Below, in pieces: positions 1-13,000 of a stretch of DNA of 64,000 nt (within the stretch, counting starts at the first letter, position 1; each line of letters starts with the position of its first letter). The translations under genes and the position numbers were made by a program. The notes under the pieces were generated by a model. That model saw only the letters and a program-made list of their open reading frames with translations, did no database searches and was not told where the DNA came from. The stretch lies in contig JALLLT010000052.1 of assembly GCA_025266875.1 (NCBI GenBank), forward strand, positions 124,001 to 188,000, in the 5' to 3' direction. This stretch comes from Fennellomyces sp. T-0311. Its lineage: Eukaryota > Mucoromycota > Mucoromycetes > Mucorales > Lichtheimiaceae.

Positions 1-1428
1 GTGTTGACCTACGCTCATGTCACCAAGGCAAGGTTGGATATAACCCTTTAAACTCAAGCTTCCTTGAACTTCAACTCTCATAAAGTGAACGCTAGCCATT
101 AGTTGGCTTTGTGTTGGTTTAAGCAAAATTGCTTTCAACCCTGGTGCACCATCCTGTGTGCGTTCTGTTTTTTTGTGGAGGGAGTATGATCTGCTACGGT
201 TGTTAGCTATTGAAAACCGATGATCCACACTGTACATTACGCTTCAAAAGCGTGATATTCTTTGGTTGTGTAATATACGACTTCCAGGTGCACATTACAT
301 TATGTGTTTACAGCCGCAAACGCACTTTATTTTAATAGCAGTGGCTCAAGCTGGGCTTGGAACCAATCGGATACTTATATCAGTGAAGTGATAAACAAAT
401 AGCAGGTCGCATAAGTGAAGCAAAAAAATGCAGCAGTGGGAAAATAAAAGTAGAATGGCAAGACTTTTGCTTCCTTTTTCTTCTTTTCCCATTACAATGA
501 GCGAGAAACAAGCCGTAAGTTGTTCATTCTCTTGAGTAGTGACATTCAAACTAATCAAATGCGTACCTTGATCGCTTCAGAGCACTGGTCCACCCGTCAG
601 TGGGCAGTCTGTGTGGCCGAGCCAAAGTAAGTTTGGCGCTCTCCTTATAGATATATGCTAAATTTCTTAAACACATTTACGTACCCATATCTTTCAAGCA
701 GAACAGGAAACAGAAACGATAAAAGCAGAAAACAAAAAGAATATATCATACTACCCCTTTTTAGCTAGGTATTTCGCGAACGGACCCTCTTCCTCTCTTT
801 CTTTCTCCTTGTTCACAAAATTAACGGGTTTTTTCTCTACTTTCATCGAGATCGGGCAGAGCAGGAATGAGAATGGCGATGTGCTTCAAGCCATATTATT
901 TCTATAAAAAGATAAGAAATATTAAGTTTGATCCAGAGAGACCGATTCCTAAAGGCATATAGAACGTCTAAAAAGAGGTAATGGATACAGGGTTACTAAA
1001 GGAAATGCGATTGTCTGATGCTGACTAGGTGCACAAATGGACTTAGTCTACCCCAAAGGGTACGACTTTAACTATTGCAGTCCCTTATGACACCTAGAAT
1101 TCGGGTACCGACACTAGTAGAAGATGAGGCTCTGTTGTTTATTTTCGGGGATGGTGACGTTTTGTAAGGCGTTGTTACATCATCGGTACCACAAAGCGGC
1201 AGCCTCTCCCTTCTCTACTCTGAGACTTAAAATATAGATAATTATATAAGCAATACCGTGGATGAAATTCTACGTCCCTCTGAGAAAACTGTTGGTTCTT
1301 CCAAATTTGTTAATACTATGTATAAAGGTTAATAATAGAGCGACAATAAGAAAAAAAAGATTGATACATCTACGGAAAAATGAGATGAAGTGTAATATAT
1401 ATTGATCTCTGGAGGGGAGCATATATAT
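1..1428. other. Gene-free stretch at left edge
   Basis: I see no convincing coding exon here. Open frames are short (about 70 codons or fewer) and lack recognisable motifs or plausible splice joins. The region is AT-rich with short A and T runs. The stretch from about 1330 to 1428 is the 3' flank of the reverse-strand AMP-ligase pseudogene. Confidence 0.5.
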
Positions 1429-2148
1429 CTAAAGTTTGCTTCGTAAGTAAGATGGTGTAATTGGCCTCGCACCGCTGTGGCGTGGTGTGCCGCTGGGAAC
1501 AGATTCGGACTTCTCATGATAGTCGTCATACAATTTCTGGATTTCCTTTTGGAACTGTTGGAGAGCTAGTTTACGTGAAATAGAACCTTTTGGTGTGGTT
1601 GGAAGTTGACGATTAGGCGGTAGGATGTATACCATATCAGGTACAACAATATGGCTGTGCTGTTGTGCCGCTGTTTTGTTTGCATCACGAACTGCATTGT
1701 AAACTATGATAGCATATTAGTCTTTTTCTATTCATAGCTTAATTGGGCTCATGTGTTACCGTCTGAAGTGACCTCTGTCAGCTGTCGTTTGTTTGCATGG
1801 TCCAAGTTCAGTTCAATCAATACTGCGGTATTACTTTTTCCGTGACCGACGACAACGCAGTGCTTTACAATATTAGCATTACGAATCTCGTTTTCCAGAT
1901 ATACAGGGTCTATTTTTCCTCCATCGGCCCTAAGCTCTTAGAATTAGAATTATTTCTTTGAAGTCGTTTTTTGTAACACGTACAACACTATAATATCGTC
2001 AATACGGCTAACGTAGCGCCAGTAGCCAGATGGGTCCTCTTGAAACAAATCGTTGGTTTCATAATATCCGCTCGCACCAATACTAGCAACAGCGGTAGGG
2101 GATATTGAAGGGCAATCACCACGAATCAAAAGATGATATAAATCCTTA

Positions 2149-2179
2149 TGGTGCAACCGATCTTAAACCGACAAAATTT
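2149..2179 (+). repeat. Left 31-bp terminal inverted repeat of the DDE transposon
   Basis: This is identical, in reverse complement, to 5106-5136. The preceding TA at 2147-2148 is one copy of the target duplication. Confidence 0.93.
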
Positions 2180-2230
2180 CAAATTGTAACAATTTTCTGA
2201 TTTGAAATTCCGCTTCTATATATGGTTAGG

Positions 2231-4785
2231 CTACTCATGGCGGCCGACCCTGCGGTGTGATATATATTGCTTTTGTAATTTTTTCAAGAGCTTATCATGC
2301 TCAGGACCAACTATTGTTCCTTCTGCATAGAACTCGATGTATGCCCATGCCTTTGATGCGAAGCGTCGAATCATTGGCAATGGGACTGAGTCAAGGATTG
2401 ATGGAAGACGTCGTTCCAGTGACGTAAAAGAGTAATCGCACTGCATGCGGGCTTCTCTCTTTGCTCTTCCCCAGAAACGCTCTATGAAATTCGTTTCACA
2501 ATGAAATTTGGGGTAAAGCTCAAACTTATGATGCGATTTCACCACCAGTTCCTGGAGAGCAGATTTTTGAGCTTTGAAGTCAGGCTCATTAGCCAAAACA
2601 TGGCGGGCACAGCATTGACTGTCAACTAAGCTTGCGGCGCCACAGCTTGCGCGGAGTCCTCCAGCTGGCCACTTGCCTCTTTCCTTAAGAATCTAAATGA
2701 TCGCGCAACTTATGGCTCAGTACTTACCACTACAGTACAATAATGCTGATGCCTTACCGTGACCATGCCCTTAAAATACCGCTGTTTAAAACGGGTTCCG
2801 TCTCGGCGCCGTGTAAACTGTTTGTCTTCATAATAGAAGTCAAATGGCTTTGCACGGCCAGCGTTAAGAGTATACCCACGTTCTTTGAATGGGTATCTCA
2901 TTCTTTCGACTTCTTGGTCTTTAACGATCATTCGACTTGGGAGCAAGGCATCAGCAGCATAAGCATTATGATTTGAGCTTTGATCAAAGCAGAAAACACC
3001 TACAAAATAATTGTAAGCTAGTTAAGTACAGAAGCTAATGTCTACATACCAATGCAGTTGGGGTGGAGAGCTTCAAAAATAGGCAATGCCTTTTTTTCAA
3101 CTTGCTCCAGCATGTGCTCACTTTTCCAATACCCCTCGTTATTCTTCCCTGCCTTAAAGTATTCACGAGCCTGTTCAGGAAGGCCTCGTGCTTTAGCAAC
3201 TTCTGAATCCAGGCGCATTGGTCCATGGCACTCGCAAAGAAAGTCGCTGATCATGATGGAACCACCAAGGCCTTTCTTACGGAGTACAGTCTCCCCGTCC
3301 TGTAACCATAGATCTGCCTTCGCATCGTTTGAGTAAAATGTCGATTCGTCGTGAGTAACCAGAACATGGCGTAGGTGACTGCCATCCAGGGCAGGCTCCG
3401 TAATGATATCCATATCGTCGCCAGAATACTTGTTCATCCACTTCCGGTGTTCAAGCATTCTTTTTGCCCACTCCTGTCGATAAGCCACAACATCAGGTCT
3501 TTCATGGCCGTCATAGTAAAGCTGTTAAGCGCCTGTTAGTTTCAATATATATATATATCTAAAAATAGCTTAAATTATTCCACTCACATCTTGAGAGTGC
3601 TTTTTGTATCTGTAGCCCCAGGCATGCAAATGCGTCAATATGGTATCCTCGGCTACGGATCCTTGCACCCCAAGTATTTGAGGAATGATATGATCTTCAA
3701 GTTCGCGCTTCAACAGGGCTGCTGATCGTTTTGAAGGTTCGACAGCTTTGAAGTAGTCAAGACATGCCTTCTTCACATCCTCATCACTCAAAAAGGATTT
3801 GCGTTTCGAATGCTTGCCTTGGCGGTGGAGTGGCAAATGACCTCCAAGGTTCAGGAAAGCTTTTGCCCACCAGCCAATCGCGCGACTACGATACGTAAAC
3901 GCTTTATCCCAAAGAGTGGTAGCAACAGTCATGCAAGCACGACCTTTCTTCATGCCGTCCAGTCGATATTGAAGGTACTTAGATACACTCAAAAGGCGCA
4001 GAGATTCGTATGCATTCAAAGTACCAGCGTCGGATTGAGAGTTTCGAATGAGCTTGATCCGCTCTTTTAACTCTGGCTGATATTTGCGAATCAGCTCAAG
4101 CTCCCGTTCACTTTTGGACTCTTCATGTATATCATCGACAAGATTATCGTTGACAGGTGTAGTATCGGTCGCGTGGTTGGTATTCACAGATGTCAAAGGT
4201 GCAGCACCATCAGTGCGTTGAAAAAAATCCGTGATCGGGTAACACGATCGAGCAACCTTCTCCATATCTCGACTTTTCTCAGCTTTTCGCCATTTAGACA
4301 TACGTGAATCACCTATATAAGTATGAAATCCTGTTTACAATCTTCTCTCTATGACTTTTATGGACATATTTCTCAATCATACCTGTATACAACGCTCGTA
4401 GGTGATCATCACTGCCACTTTTCCATTGAAGGAGATTTTTCCACAAGGTGGCTTTTATCTCCTTTTCTGAAAACCCGCAAAGTACCCAGTCTTCGACCTC
4501 TTCGACATCTTCTTCTACGGACGTGGTCTCGAGCTCGTTCAATATTACATCTTCAATATCGAATACGTCGGATGTATATTGCATGCTTTCTTCTCCAGGT
4601 ACAACCTCAGAAGCAGGGAGAGCAGGTACAGAAGCAGTAGACTTATATTACGCAACAATATATCTTAACATTAAGCTCACATATATTATTTATAATATTC
4701 CAACCTGTGTTGTGGAAGTATATTTTCCATCAACAGTTCGTTGTCTTTTGTGAGCTGCAGCAGCTTTTCCTTTTCTCTTTGGCAT
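2231..4785 (-). CDS. DDE transposase of the TA-inserting transposon
   Basis: It cuts and pastes the element that encodes it. The start is ATG at 4785 (MPKRKGKAAAAHKRQR, a basic N-terminus that could serve as a nuclear signal). Introns can be placed near 4640-4703, 4316-4395, 3523-3588, 3001-3050 and 2693-2757, and every join keeps one frame. The first acidic residue lies in VTHDESTFYSND (about 3345), the second in GVFCFDQSSNHNAY (about 2985), and the glutamate in ETNFIERFWG (about 2490). The block YYDGHERPDVVAYRQEW just before the first D is typical of a large fungal family of DDE transposases also seen in basidiomycetes and Glomeromycotina. The C-terminus includes MIRRFASKAWAYI. No stop or frameshift is visible, so the gene is probably functional. 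The assignment to the wider Tc1/mariner-IS630 superfamily is inference from the TA target and the catalytic motifs. Confidence 0.9.
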
Positions 4786-5105
4786 AGTGATATTGAATGG
4801 AAATGAAGAAAACAACAAACATGGTATAAAAAGGCAGATGTATTATTGGGTCACCCAGAGATCTTGTGTAACGTAGCTGACTTTTTTGTTACACAAGCGA
4901 CGGAGCTGCGTTTAAATTGTAACATTTCAACCCTTTCCCCTGCCAAAACTCCCTTCAAGTCGTCAACTTCAAATGCTATCTACTTCTTCACATCGACAGT
5001 TATAAAAAATGTAAGCCAAAACTTTTCTTCTATACATGTTAATGCATCAAAGTTATCGCTTAGTTTCTCTAAATTTTCATTTTTGACAGACTAGATACAC
5101 TTTAA

Positions 5106-5136
5106 AAATTTTGTCGGTTTAAGATCGGTTGCACCA
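5106..5136 (-). repeat. Right 31-bp terminal inverted repeat of the DDE transposon
   Basis: This is the reverse-complement partner of 2149-2179 with no mismatch. The TA at 5137-5138 is the second copy of the target duplication. Confidence 0.93.
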
Positions 5137-6308
5137 TATCATAGTGTTCCCACTTCACATATTCGGAAGTAAATTCGTTTGGTTTAACCAAGTGGTGATT
5201 TTTGTCTTCTCTTGAAAAGCTGGCCAGGGCAACATTATTGAGCTCTAAAAATGAATCCATACGATTGTTAGTACATATACAATGAGGAAAATACCTAATG
5301 TACTTGTCGATCCATATCCATTTACTATATTCAATCCACTTGACTGCAAAAAGTTACCCACTTCGTCCGCCATTGGCGCGCCACCATATACGCAAACTTT
5401 GAATTTCCTGAGGCCATCACTAGTCACTTGATCAATGCCTTCGGTTTGAAGGAGCGTCGCCAAGTTTTCCAAATGTACTGGTGCCACCAGTGAAAACGTA
5501 ACCATACGCTTTCGGATAATTGCCAGAAAATCCGCGGTCGAAAGCGGTTCCTTGCGCAGCACCACTATGCTGCCACTCACTGTAATAGGTAACCAGTACA
5601 TCCAGAAACCACCCATATGGAACGCACAGAATGTCGTCATCATTGTTTCGCCATAGTCCATGATTCGCTGACCATTTGGCTTGGTAGTCCTTGGAAATAT
5701 TGCAAGCATCCGAATCACCCATTTGTTGCTCAAGAAAATTGGCTTTGGAAGACCAGTCGTACCAGAACTATGTAGTATGAGTGCAATATCGCTCAATTTT
5801 GGCTGCTTTCTCGGGAATACGTCTTTGGTGCAGGCTGCGAGTGTAATCAGTTCCTCCACATCAAAAGATTTCCATGTGTCGACATGAACCCCTTTCAACT
5901 CCGCGGTACTTGCGTTGGCCATCTGGCTATATGCTTCGGAAGCAATCAGCCATCGGGTGTTCGTCTTTGATAACAAGTGCGCAGTCGCTGGCACTGAATT
6001 TCCTGTCGAAAGTGGAAAAAGCGTTATTCCAAGCTTGCTGGTTGCCCCATGGCCAATACGGATTGCAAAGGGTCGCCTCCGAGAAATGCAACGCATTGAA
6101 CGCCATCCAGTTGCGGAAGCCATTGATTTGCCAGATAGTTTGCCATGCAGTTGAATTGACCGTACGTTAATGGCTTGATCTCGAGGCTCTTATCGGATGC
6201 TTGGTAATGCAAGAATGTTCGGTCATGATACTGTGCTGCTTGTGATTCGAATAGTTGGTTGAATGAAGTCCAGTGTGAATGGTTAAAAATATGATGGCTT
6301 ATAGTCAT

Positions 6309-9239
6309 AATATACTATGAGAAGGAAAAGAGTAGAATACAAATATCGCAAGTAGATGAATTAGCACGTATAGTATTTAAGTGTATGTCCAATACACCAG
6401 ATATACCATCCATTCATGGTTAAAGGCGGTATGAAACACGGATGGCTTCTTTCCATGTATGTATCAAACACAATATTAGGTTTATGTTTTGTAAACAAAT
6501 ACAGGCTTACCATACATTGTCCTTGTTTCAAATAATTTGATCCCTCAAGATTATGGTCACTCCTTCATTTTGTAGTAATTTTTCAGCGTTACCGATCCTC
6601 AAATTAACGTGGCACAGTGATGTGTGCTGCAATACACGTGACGTTAGAGGCCAAAAAAGATCCAAGGTAGATAAAGTTACGCCATAAATAAGTAACGCCA
6701 AACACTCATAAATAGTGAAACAAAACTTCGTAGGTTTAATTAGATACATCACAGAGAAAGCACCTTTTTATCTGTGAACTTTTATGGTACACCTCCTGGT
6801 AAATAGCATTATCAGTCAGCTTCGTTTATTGTTAAATTAATATTATGGTCGCTCATAAACGGCACCATAAATATATCCCTCTTTGTTAAACTTTACATTC
6901 AGTTTGCATAGGCCAACATCTTGCTGTTTTGGCTATCCCCTTTTCCATTTTGCCTCCTTGTGAAAAATGTCGTCGAATCCAAAGATCGCCATGGTACATG
7001 TGTACACAAACACAAGAAGCAATATTAGTACAGCCGCGGGCTTTATGAGCACTTTTGGTGACGTAAAAAGTAGACTTACCGGTCCGTATAAATATCGAAA
7101 GACATAATTTTTCTGCATAAGCAAAGCACTTGGGCTCTCTACACGTCTCATACATTGAGATACTCACTACACCGGTTTTGACGATGGTGTAACGTGGCTT
7201 CTAAAAAACAAGTGAGTATAAGGTATTACTTGAAGTAATTTTAAGAGTTGGTAAAAGTGATTCTTTCGGCATTAGCCTTATATACATATTAATAAGAGCA
7301 ACTCAAAATCATATACCCAGTGTTAATTCAGTTAAGCCTCATGAAGCCAAATATCTTTAGCGTTCCATCTGTTTTCTCGAAATGCACGCTATATTTTGGT
7401 GGTATGTACCTTTAACATGCACTCATGCCGGATATTGTATAAGTATGATTTTTGCATAATGAAACCATCGATAGCAAAAGGTTCAAGTTCTATTTTTCTT
7501 CCGTCTGGTTTCTTCTGATTAAAATCCCTACAGGACCTTCAACTACTACAAACTTTACATTATCCATCAAGTCCGCTGATAGTGCTTTAATAGCGGTGTC
7601 GGCTAGTACGAAAACTGATATACGCATTTCGTTTCTTGTCAGGGTCGGTATTTTTTCCATATGATCTTTTTTTGATCGTGCCGACATCGGCATGATAAAT
7701 TGCAGATTTCTACTTAACGCTTTTTATGGGTTATATATAATGTCAAAAGTCGCTCGACAGAAAACGGCTATACTTTGTGTTGGATATGCAAGTAAGTAAA
7801 AGCACAGTGAAAAGCTTTTATCGATCTATGTAAACCAATCGATTGCGGCTAAATTTCTTACAGTATGGTCGTTGAAAAAGTCAGACTTCAAATTTGGACA
7901 TCGATCACGATGATACCATAGGGAACGGTCTTGATAACAATGACAGCGATACAAAATGGTGCCGGTCCGATCGTGACACGGCTATTTTTGGGAACCTACG
8001 TGGTACATAAGCAAAGTAATCACTTGGATTAAATTGCCACTTTAAGTTAGTATGGTTTTAGGCAGATTGGTATCCACGGTACTACTGTATCTGTCAATGC
8101 AGTATACAAGGGTAGAGATACCAAAACGAGTAGCTATATTTTTGGCAAGTCATCATTGATATGTGAGAATGAGAGATGGGAGTTGACTAAATTTACAGAA
8201 TATACGCAAATAGTAGTATGCAAATGGATGATTACCAACGGCTTAATGTTTGGCCGTGATATTCATATTTTAGGCTATTCAGATTCTAGTGATGGGTATA
8301 ATCGGATATTACGCCATGTCAGATATTTTCAAAGCGAAATACACGCGAATTCAAAAAATAATTGACTTGTATATACAGTGCAAAAAAGTCGCCCATATTT
8401 CTTACAGTGATTCGTACGTTCCGTTCTTTAATTTTCTCCAGGTGAAATACATGAGATTTTGTGCAGCATTTACTTCTTGTCCTAGGATACACTCAGAGTC
8501 GCTGTCTAGCTTTCCACAATTCGGTGTTTGATACCACGTATTAATATTCATTTGTGTCATATTCCCGGCGTACACCATCAATCATGGCTATATACTTTTC
8601 CCTTAATCCATGCTTATATCCGTTGCTATTGAGCCGCCAACATCCGTACAGTTATCGATTGCCCAATTTGCTCTTATGTGCAACTTTAGCAAGCTTTACC
8701 GATCAGGTAAGGAAGCTCCGTTAACTTGGTCCCCGATCTTCGATCTCCTCGATAATATAGCAAGATCATATGGAACTCGGTAATATCATGGCTCTTTGCG
8801 GCTATTACAAGAAGCATTCGCCTTCTACAACCAGACGCATTTTCAGTATAAATAGAGAGCAATTTTCACAATTAACCATTATGCATGTTTTGGCCTTGTC
8901 ATTCGCAAGCCTCTTCTGATCAACTGTTACAGCACAACTGCATCAAAAGAGAATAAGAGCAGTAAACTGCCTAAGGGATTATTGATGAATGTAACTTTTC
9001 TTTGGAATTTGGCTTTGTAAAAACTACTGGACGGTCTCTTTGCTACAATGAGCGCCGAATGGATGGAGTATTGTACAACACTCTGGCAAAGCTTCCATAC
9101 AAAAAATAATTATATAGCTGATATAGACGGTCTTGTATATTTACATTAAATACGCGCATAATTTCCATGGGAATTCCTTTTGTCAGTTTCGCGTACGCTT
9201 GCTATATCTATTGTAATAAAGTCCGGGAAGTTGTGACAG
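6309..9239. other. Long AT-rich spacer with unresolved coding fragments
   Basis: I cannot assign a gene here. Short reverse-strand frames at 6528-6752 and 6886-7167 look random. The reverse frame 7490-7693 (ADTAIKALSADLMDNVKFVV...) and the forward frame 8156-8365 (ENERWELTKFTEYTQIVV...) have protein-like composition. They could be exons or relics of a decayed gene, but no motif is recognisable and no convincing splice chain links them. Confidence 0.4.
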
Positions 9240-9276
9240 CGACAGGATCTAGAAAGAGAGACCCTGCCATGTGAGC
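9240..9276 (+). repeat. Left imperfect inverted end of the Tnp2 element
   Basis: It pairs imperfectly with the reverse complement of 14627-14659, and matches 31101-31140 in direct orientation (shared core CTGCCATGTGAGCAAA). Confidence 0.6.
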
Positions 9277-9659
9277 AAAGAAGAGCTACTGTACAAATCA
9301 AGTATATGGAATATACCTTTGTTCCTATCTGAAAAATCTCGGTAGGCAAGCGCTCTATCGAGGAAAAATCGGTATACACAGCAAAAAAAGAATAAGGTAA
9401 AGTTCGGTAAAAAGTAGGTAAATACACGTTCAAAGTGGTTTATTCCTGTCCAACTCGGAAATTCACGGTTCACAGATATTTACTGGGAAAAACCAAGAAT
9501 CCCAAAAATCTCCCGTTTTTGCTGGTTAAATTCGGTTAAACTACGTTCTCGGTATTTTTTGGTGGTTTGTGGTTGGTTACTTGGGATACCGGGAGACAAC
9601 TGAATATTACAGATAGTTAGGCCTTTGGCTTTATTCATGATAATATAAAATATGGTTAC

Positions 9660-12600
9660 TTAAATTTCCGTGTTTTTCCCTAGCACTATTCTTTCTTTCA
9701 TCATTCCATCGTAAACGTAATAAAACCGATTACTTTTTGTGGGCGACGCCAGTATCCCAACGGCGCTGTCAATGCATGATGCATCGCAAACATACAGCCG
9801 CCCTGCTGATCCGACTGTGCTAGTGCCATATGGATATCCAAACTTGGACAGCTTCACATCCGTTGCCAACCGTACCAGACACAGCAACGCTTTGTCACCT
9901 AGATAAATTCTTAGATTATAACAGTGGTAAAGAGTGACTTACCAAAATAAGAATGCGAAAAAAACAGCATAGTCTCGGCAAAGTAAGTTTTTAGCATATC
10001 ACCCTCCTTTCGATTTTTTTGGCGCGGGTATTTGGAAACTGGAAGTGTGAGTTTTACATATGAGCTTCTGTGATTTCCATCCGCGGGAAAGCAGCAGTCG
10101 TAAGTTGTGCCATCAATGCAAACTCGCCGTCCAACGTCAATCATGTTGTTTAATGATGGCAGCCATTTCACCTCCAGTTTTCGTCGCCGTGCCCAGTAAC
10201 ACCGGAGATAATGCATGAGATCAATATGCGGTGAATACTTCTCTGTTGTAATCCTTTTCTCGTGCGATGTCCAAAGCTCAGCTGCAGATGGATCAGGGTC
10301 GACAAATATCACATGCTTTGCTTTTTTTTTGGTGCCTCTGTTTGATGACCTAGGGACGATACCTATTCTGTCAGTATGTCGATGGGCAGCTACCAATACC
10401 ATCTTGTTCCCTGCATTCACCCCAGGAGAGAGCGTTGATTTGATCTTCCTGTCGTACATGCCCACAGCTCGCTCCATGCATCGCGCTCCATAGCTGCGCA
10501 AAGGGCCTAAGCGACGAATAGTTTCGGGAATGTGGCGCAGATAATGAAAATTCACAGTGTACAGATTAACTGGGATATTTTGAAGAGCAAAGTTATGCCA
10601 CACTTGGAAGCATCTGTTGCTCAACCGCTTCATTATATGCAATAGTGATCGTTACGTTACTATTTACTACATACCTATCGATGGAAGCGATTGTTTCAGA
10701 GGATTGCTTCCAAAGCAACGATAGACCACATCCTTTTGCGAGATTTGCAAGTGCTTTGATCGCATTGGTATTACAGGAGGCTTCTTGTAGCTGATCGACT
10801 ACAATAGTCGGTATAATGTACACCAAAAGTTCGATGTAATCAACAGCACGAGCATCCTTTTTCTGTGTCAAGACGTCTAAATAATACGTGTTGTTTATAC
10901 ATAATAAATCAGTGTAACAATAAATATAGTATAGTAATAAGATACCTGGTATTCTACCATCAAATGTCTCAGGCCACGTTGAGGCTAGAATTGCTTTACT
11001 GACCGCAGATTGTTGTGCTTTACTGAGAAGGTATGGTGACTGTAGAACTGGATTGCTGAACATTGCCCAAAGTTGGGGACTGACATTGCATCCAAACAAG
11101 TGCATCTCATCAAGGCCGAAAAAGAACGGTCCACTAAATGATCGTAATTTCGCAAAAGGAGACGGTGAAGTTAGATTATGCACCTATTTAAGAGTTACGA
11201 TGCGTTAGCAGCTTATACTCATAACAGAGGAAAAGAGTCTTACGGTATCCCCGAGGCAATAGTTACTTTTCGTTCTAAGAGTTGGAAGATCTTCAGATCC
11301 GGGATAATAGCGACCGTATCCTTTTTTGTCAGAAGTACCATTCGCACGACGACCTAGCGATGCGGCACTCTCGCTACGTTCTGATTCAATAACACATATC
11401 CGACAACCGAATATCGACATGTGTCCACCATGATGAGCGAGCGCTGCAACGCCGGGAATATCACCAGTCGCGAGGATCAAATGCGCCTTGAACGTTCTGG
11501 TCACCTCATCGTCACATAAGACGCCCATACCTTCCCTTTCAAGTTGTGATAGCTCAGTCAGCAATGGCTGTAGAAACGAGTCCAAGTTGCCACCTTTGGA
11601 GGTTGCTGGTATAAGACAGATTTGGATCATGTTTTTGTCTTTATATCTGCATTAGCATATTTAATAAGTGTCTGTTGTGACGCAAAAATCAATGTAGACA
11701 TACCGGTCATGAGGATTAATATTAAGGATAACCAGATGTACAATGGTCATGGAAGCTGTACTATGAATGAAGGGTTGAAAACCATCAACATATAGCATCA
11801 GTCCAATGTCGTAGGGCCCCCACGATTTTGTAAACTCCAAGTCATAGCCGTCGAATATATCGGAAAGGACATCAATGTCAGTTGAACGTAGCTCTGATGC
11901 TGGTTGTATCATCTTTCTCGTCTCAGTATGCCATATCATTGTTGCCAGCTGATCGGATAAAGGAAGGTACTGCATTGTCGCATATGCGTCTTCTCGCATG
12001 CCTTGGTTACGATATCGCGGCAGTTTACATTTCGAATTTGGACAACAAAGGATATCGTCATTCATGAACAGATGGCATCCATTGCGACATACATCATAGG
12101 TACGTTTAGAAACAGGGTAAAGGGTCGTGAGCAGCTTTTCTGTCAAATAGGGTGATAGCACATATACAAAGTCCTGGCATGCATCGTTAAAATCAACTAA
12201 CGAAGATCCGCAATAATTAGTGCTGCTGTAAATATATTACTCTATATGTGTTGTCTCACTATTCGGAGAGCCGCAAGTAATTGCGTTGTTTGCAAATACA
12301 ACTAGCCGTTCATGTGCTTCTTTAGGAAAGTTGAACTCCTCGACGATATTCAATAGCTCTAAGCTAAGCAACTCTGAAGATGTCAGCTGTGGTACTCTGT
12401 GGGCTGTGAATACTTTTCGAGTAATTTTTTTCAATGCGTCTTCTCCGGTGGGCTCAGGCGCGTTAGTTGTGTCGCTTAAAGGTGCAGAGATATTTTCATA
12501 GGTGCTGCCAGTTTCATCGCTGTCGTCTTCAGATGGACAAATAAATGTAAGGGGATCGTCAAGATCTTCGACATAGTCGGCATAGTCAAAATTGTCATTG

Positions 12601-12878
12601 AAGTCCCCAGCCAACGATCGAGATGTACTTTCATCTGCTGTACCATGATTGTGTTGAGAAAATTCTTCTGATTGAACTGTTTCCGATCGCGGTAACTGGT
12701 TTTCATTACTGACTGAGGTCGTGTTTCTTGGTAGTGGGGCCACAGAGTCGAATCGAGGCCGCTTGCGTGTTTGCTCCTCTGCTGCGGCTTTCATACGCGT
12801 ATTTTTGAAACATTCAATCTCATGCCTCTTGATTACACTTCGTGTGAATGTTCCTGGGCAATAACGACACTTGACCAT
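9660..12878 (-). CDS. Tnp2-family (Plavaka/CACTA-like) transposase
   Basis: This is the transposase of the surrounding element. It starts at ATG 12878 with a possible zinc-binding CRYCPGTFTRSVIKRHEIEC, then an acidic, Ser-rich linker. The Tnp2 core follows with KRTYDVCRNGCHLF and CPNSKC (about 12050-12110), WGPYDIGLMLYVDGFQPF (about 11780), INPHDR joined to YKNMIQICLIP across an intron, and FGLDEMHLFGCNVSPQLW (about 11100). Exons can be chained without a stop using introns near 12197-12259, 11642-11700, 11184-11245, 10892-10945, 10625-10670 and 9900-9942. The join at 12259 removes an apparent in-frame TAA near 12236-12238. The blocks match the known pattern of fungal Plavaka transposases (an LPPHxRY-like motif, then D-x-MHL). 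The gene appears intact. Target specificity cannot be read from the sequence. Confidence 0.82.
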
Positions 12879-13000
12879 TTTTCAAAGAGTAAAAAGGCGT
12901 AAACCACTCTAGTTTCTTCGGTGATGCATAACGCGCAAGCGCAGGAGCGGAGTGACTTGCAAAACCGAGTTGCTTTTTTGTTACGCCAGCTCATCCCACA
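12879..13000. promoter_or_regulatory. Shared divergent promoter inside the Tnp2 element
   Basis: Only 122 bp separate the two start codons (reverse ATG at 12878, forward ATG at 13001), so both element genes must be driven from this spacer. No clear TATA box is seen. Confidence 0.5.

Larger units (their letters stand above)
2149..5136 (-). mobile_element. Intact TA-inserting DDE transposon, 2,988 bp
   Basis: The element is bounded by perfect 31-bp terminal inverted repeats (2149-2179 and 5106-5136, both starting TGGTGCAACCGATCTTAAAC when read inward) and flanked by a TA duplication (2147-2148 and 5137-5138). It carries one reverse-strand transposase gene whose exons all stay open. TA duplication and a DDE triad place it near the Tc1/mariner-IS630 group, although the D-to-E spacing of about 145 residues is far longer than in classic mariner enzymes. 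Perfect inverted repeats and an undamaged gene point to a recent insertion. It lands inside the coding exon of the AMP-ligase. Confidence 0.92.
1429..6308 (-). pseudogene. AMP-dependent acyl-CoA ligase, disrupted by a transposon and a frameshift
   Basis: This is an adenylate-forming enzyme (AMP-binding family; ATP-dependent activation of a carboxylic acid to an adenylate and then a thioester). It starts at MTISHH (6308). Visible signatures in order are the phosphate-binding loop LHSSGTTGLPKP (about 5760), NGYGSTST before an intron (about 5310), YYETNDLF and RIDDIIVL (about 2000), and the C-terminal lid PTTPKGSISRK with the usual catalytic lysine (about 1590). The protein ends in SKL, a type 1 peroxisomal targeting signal, so the ancestor probably worked in peroxisomes. 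Short introns can be placed near 5240-5290, 1930-1980 and 1700-1755. Two lesions exist. A one-base frame change near 6045 separates ...QSVLAMG from ATSKLGITLFPL. A DDE transposon sits between codons of the strand read as WEHYD and KDLYHLL; removing it plus one TA rejoins the frame. The exact substrate cannot be judged. Confidence 0.85.

Noticed and set aside
12197..12259. In-frame TAA in the Tnp2 transposase as a disabling mutation
   Set aside because: A 63-bp GT-AG intron with a GTGAGA donor removes it and joins ITCGSPN to DFNDACQDFVYV in phase.
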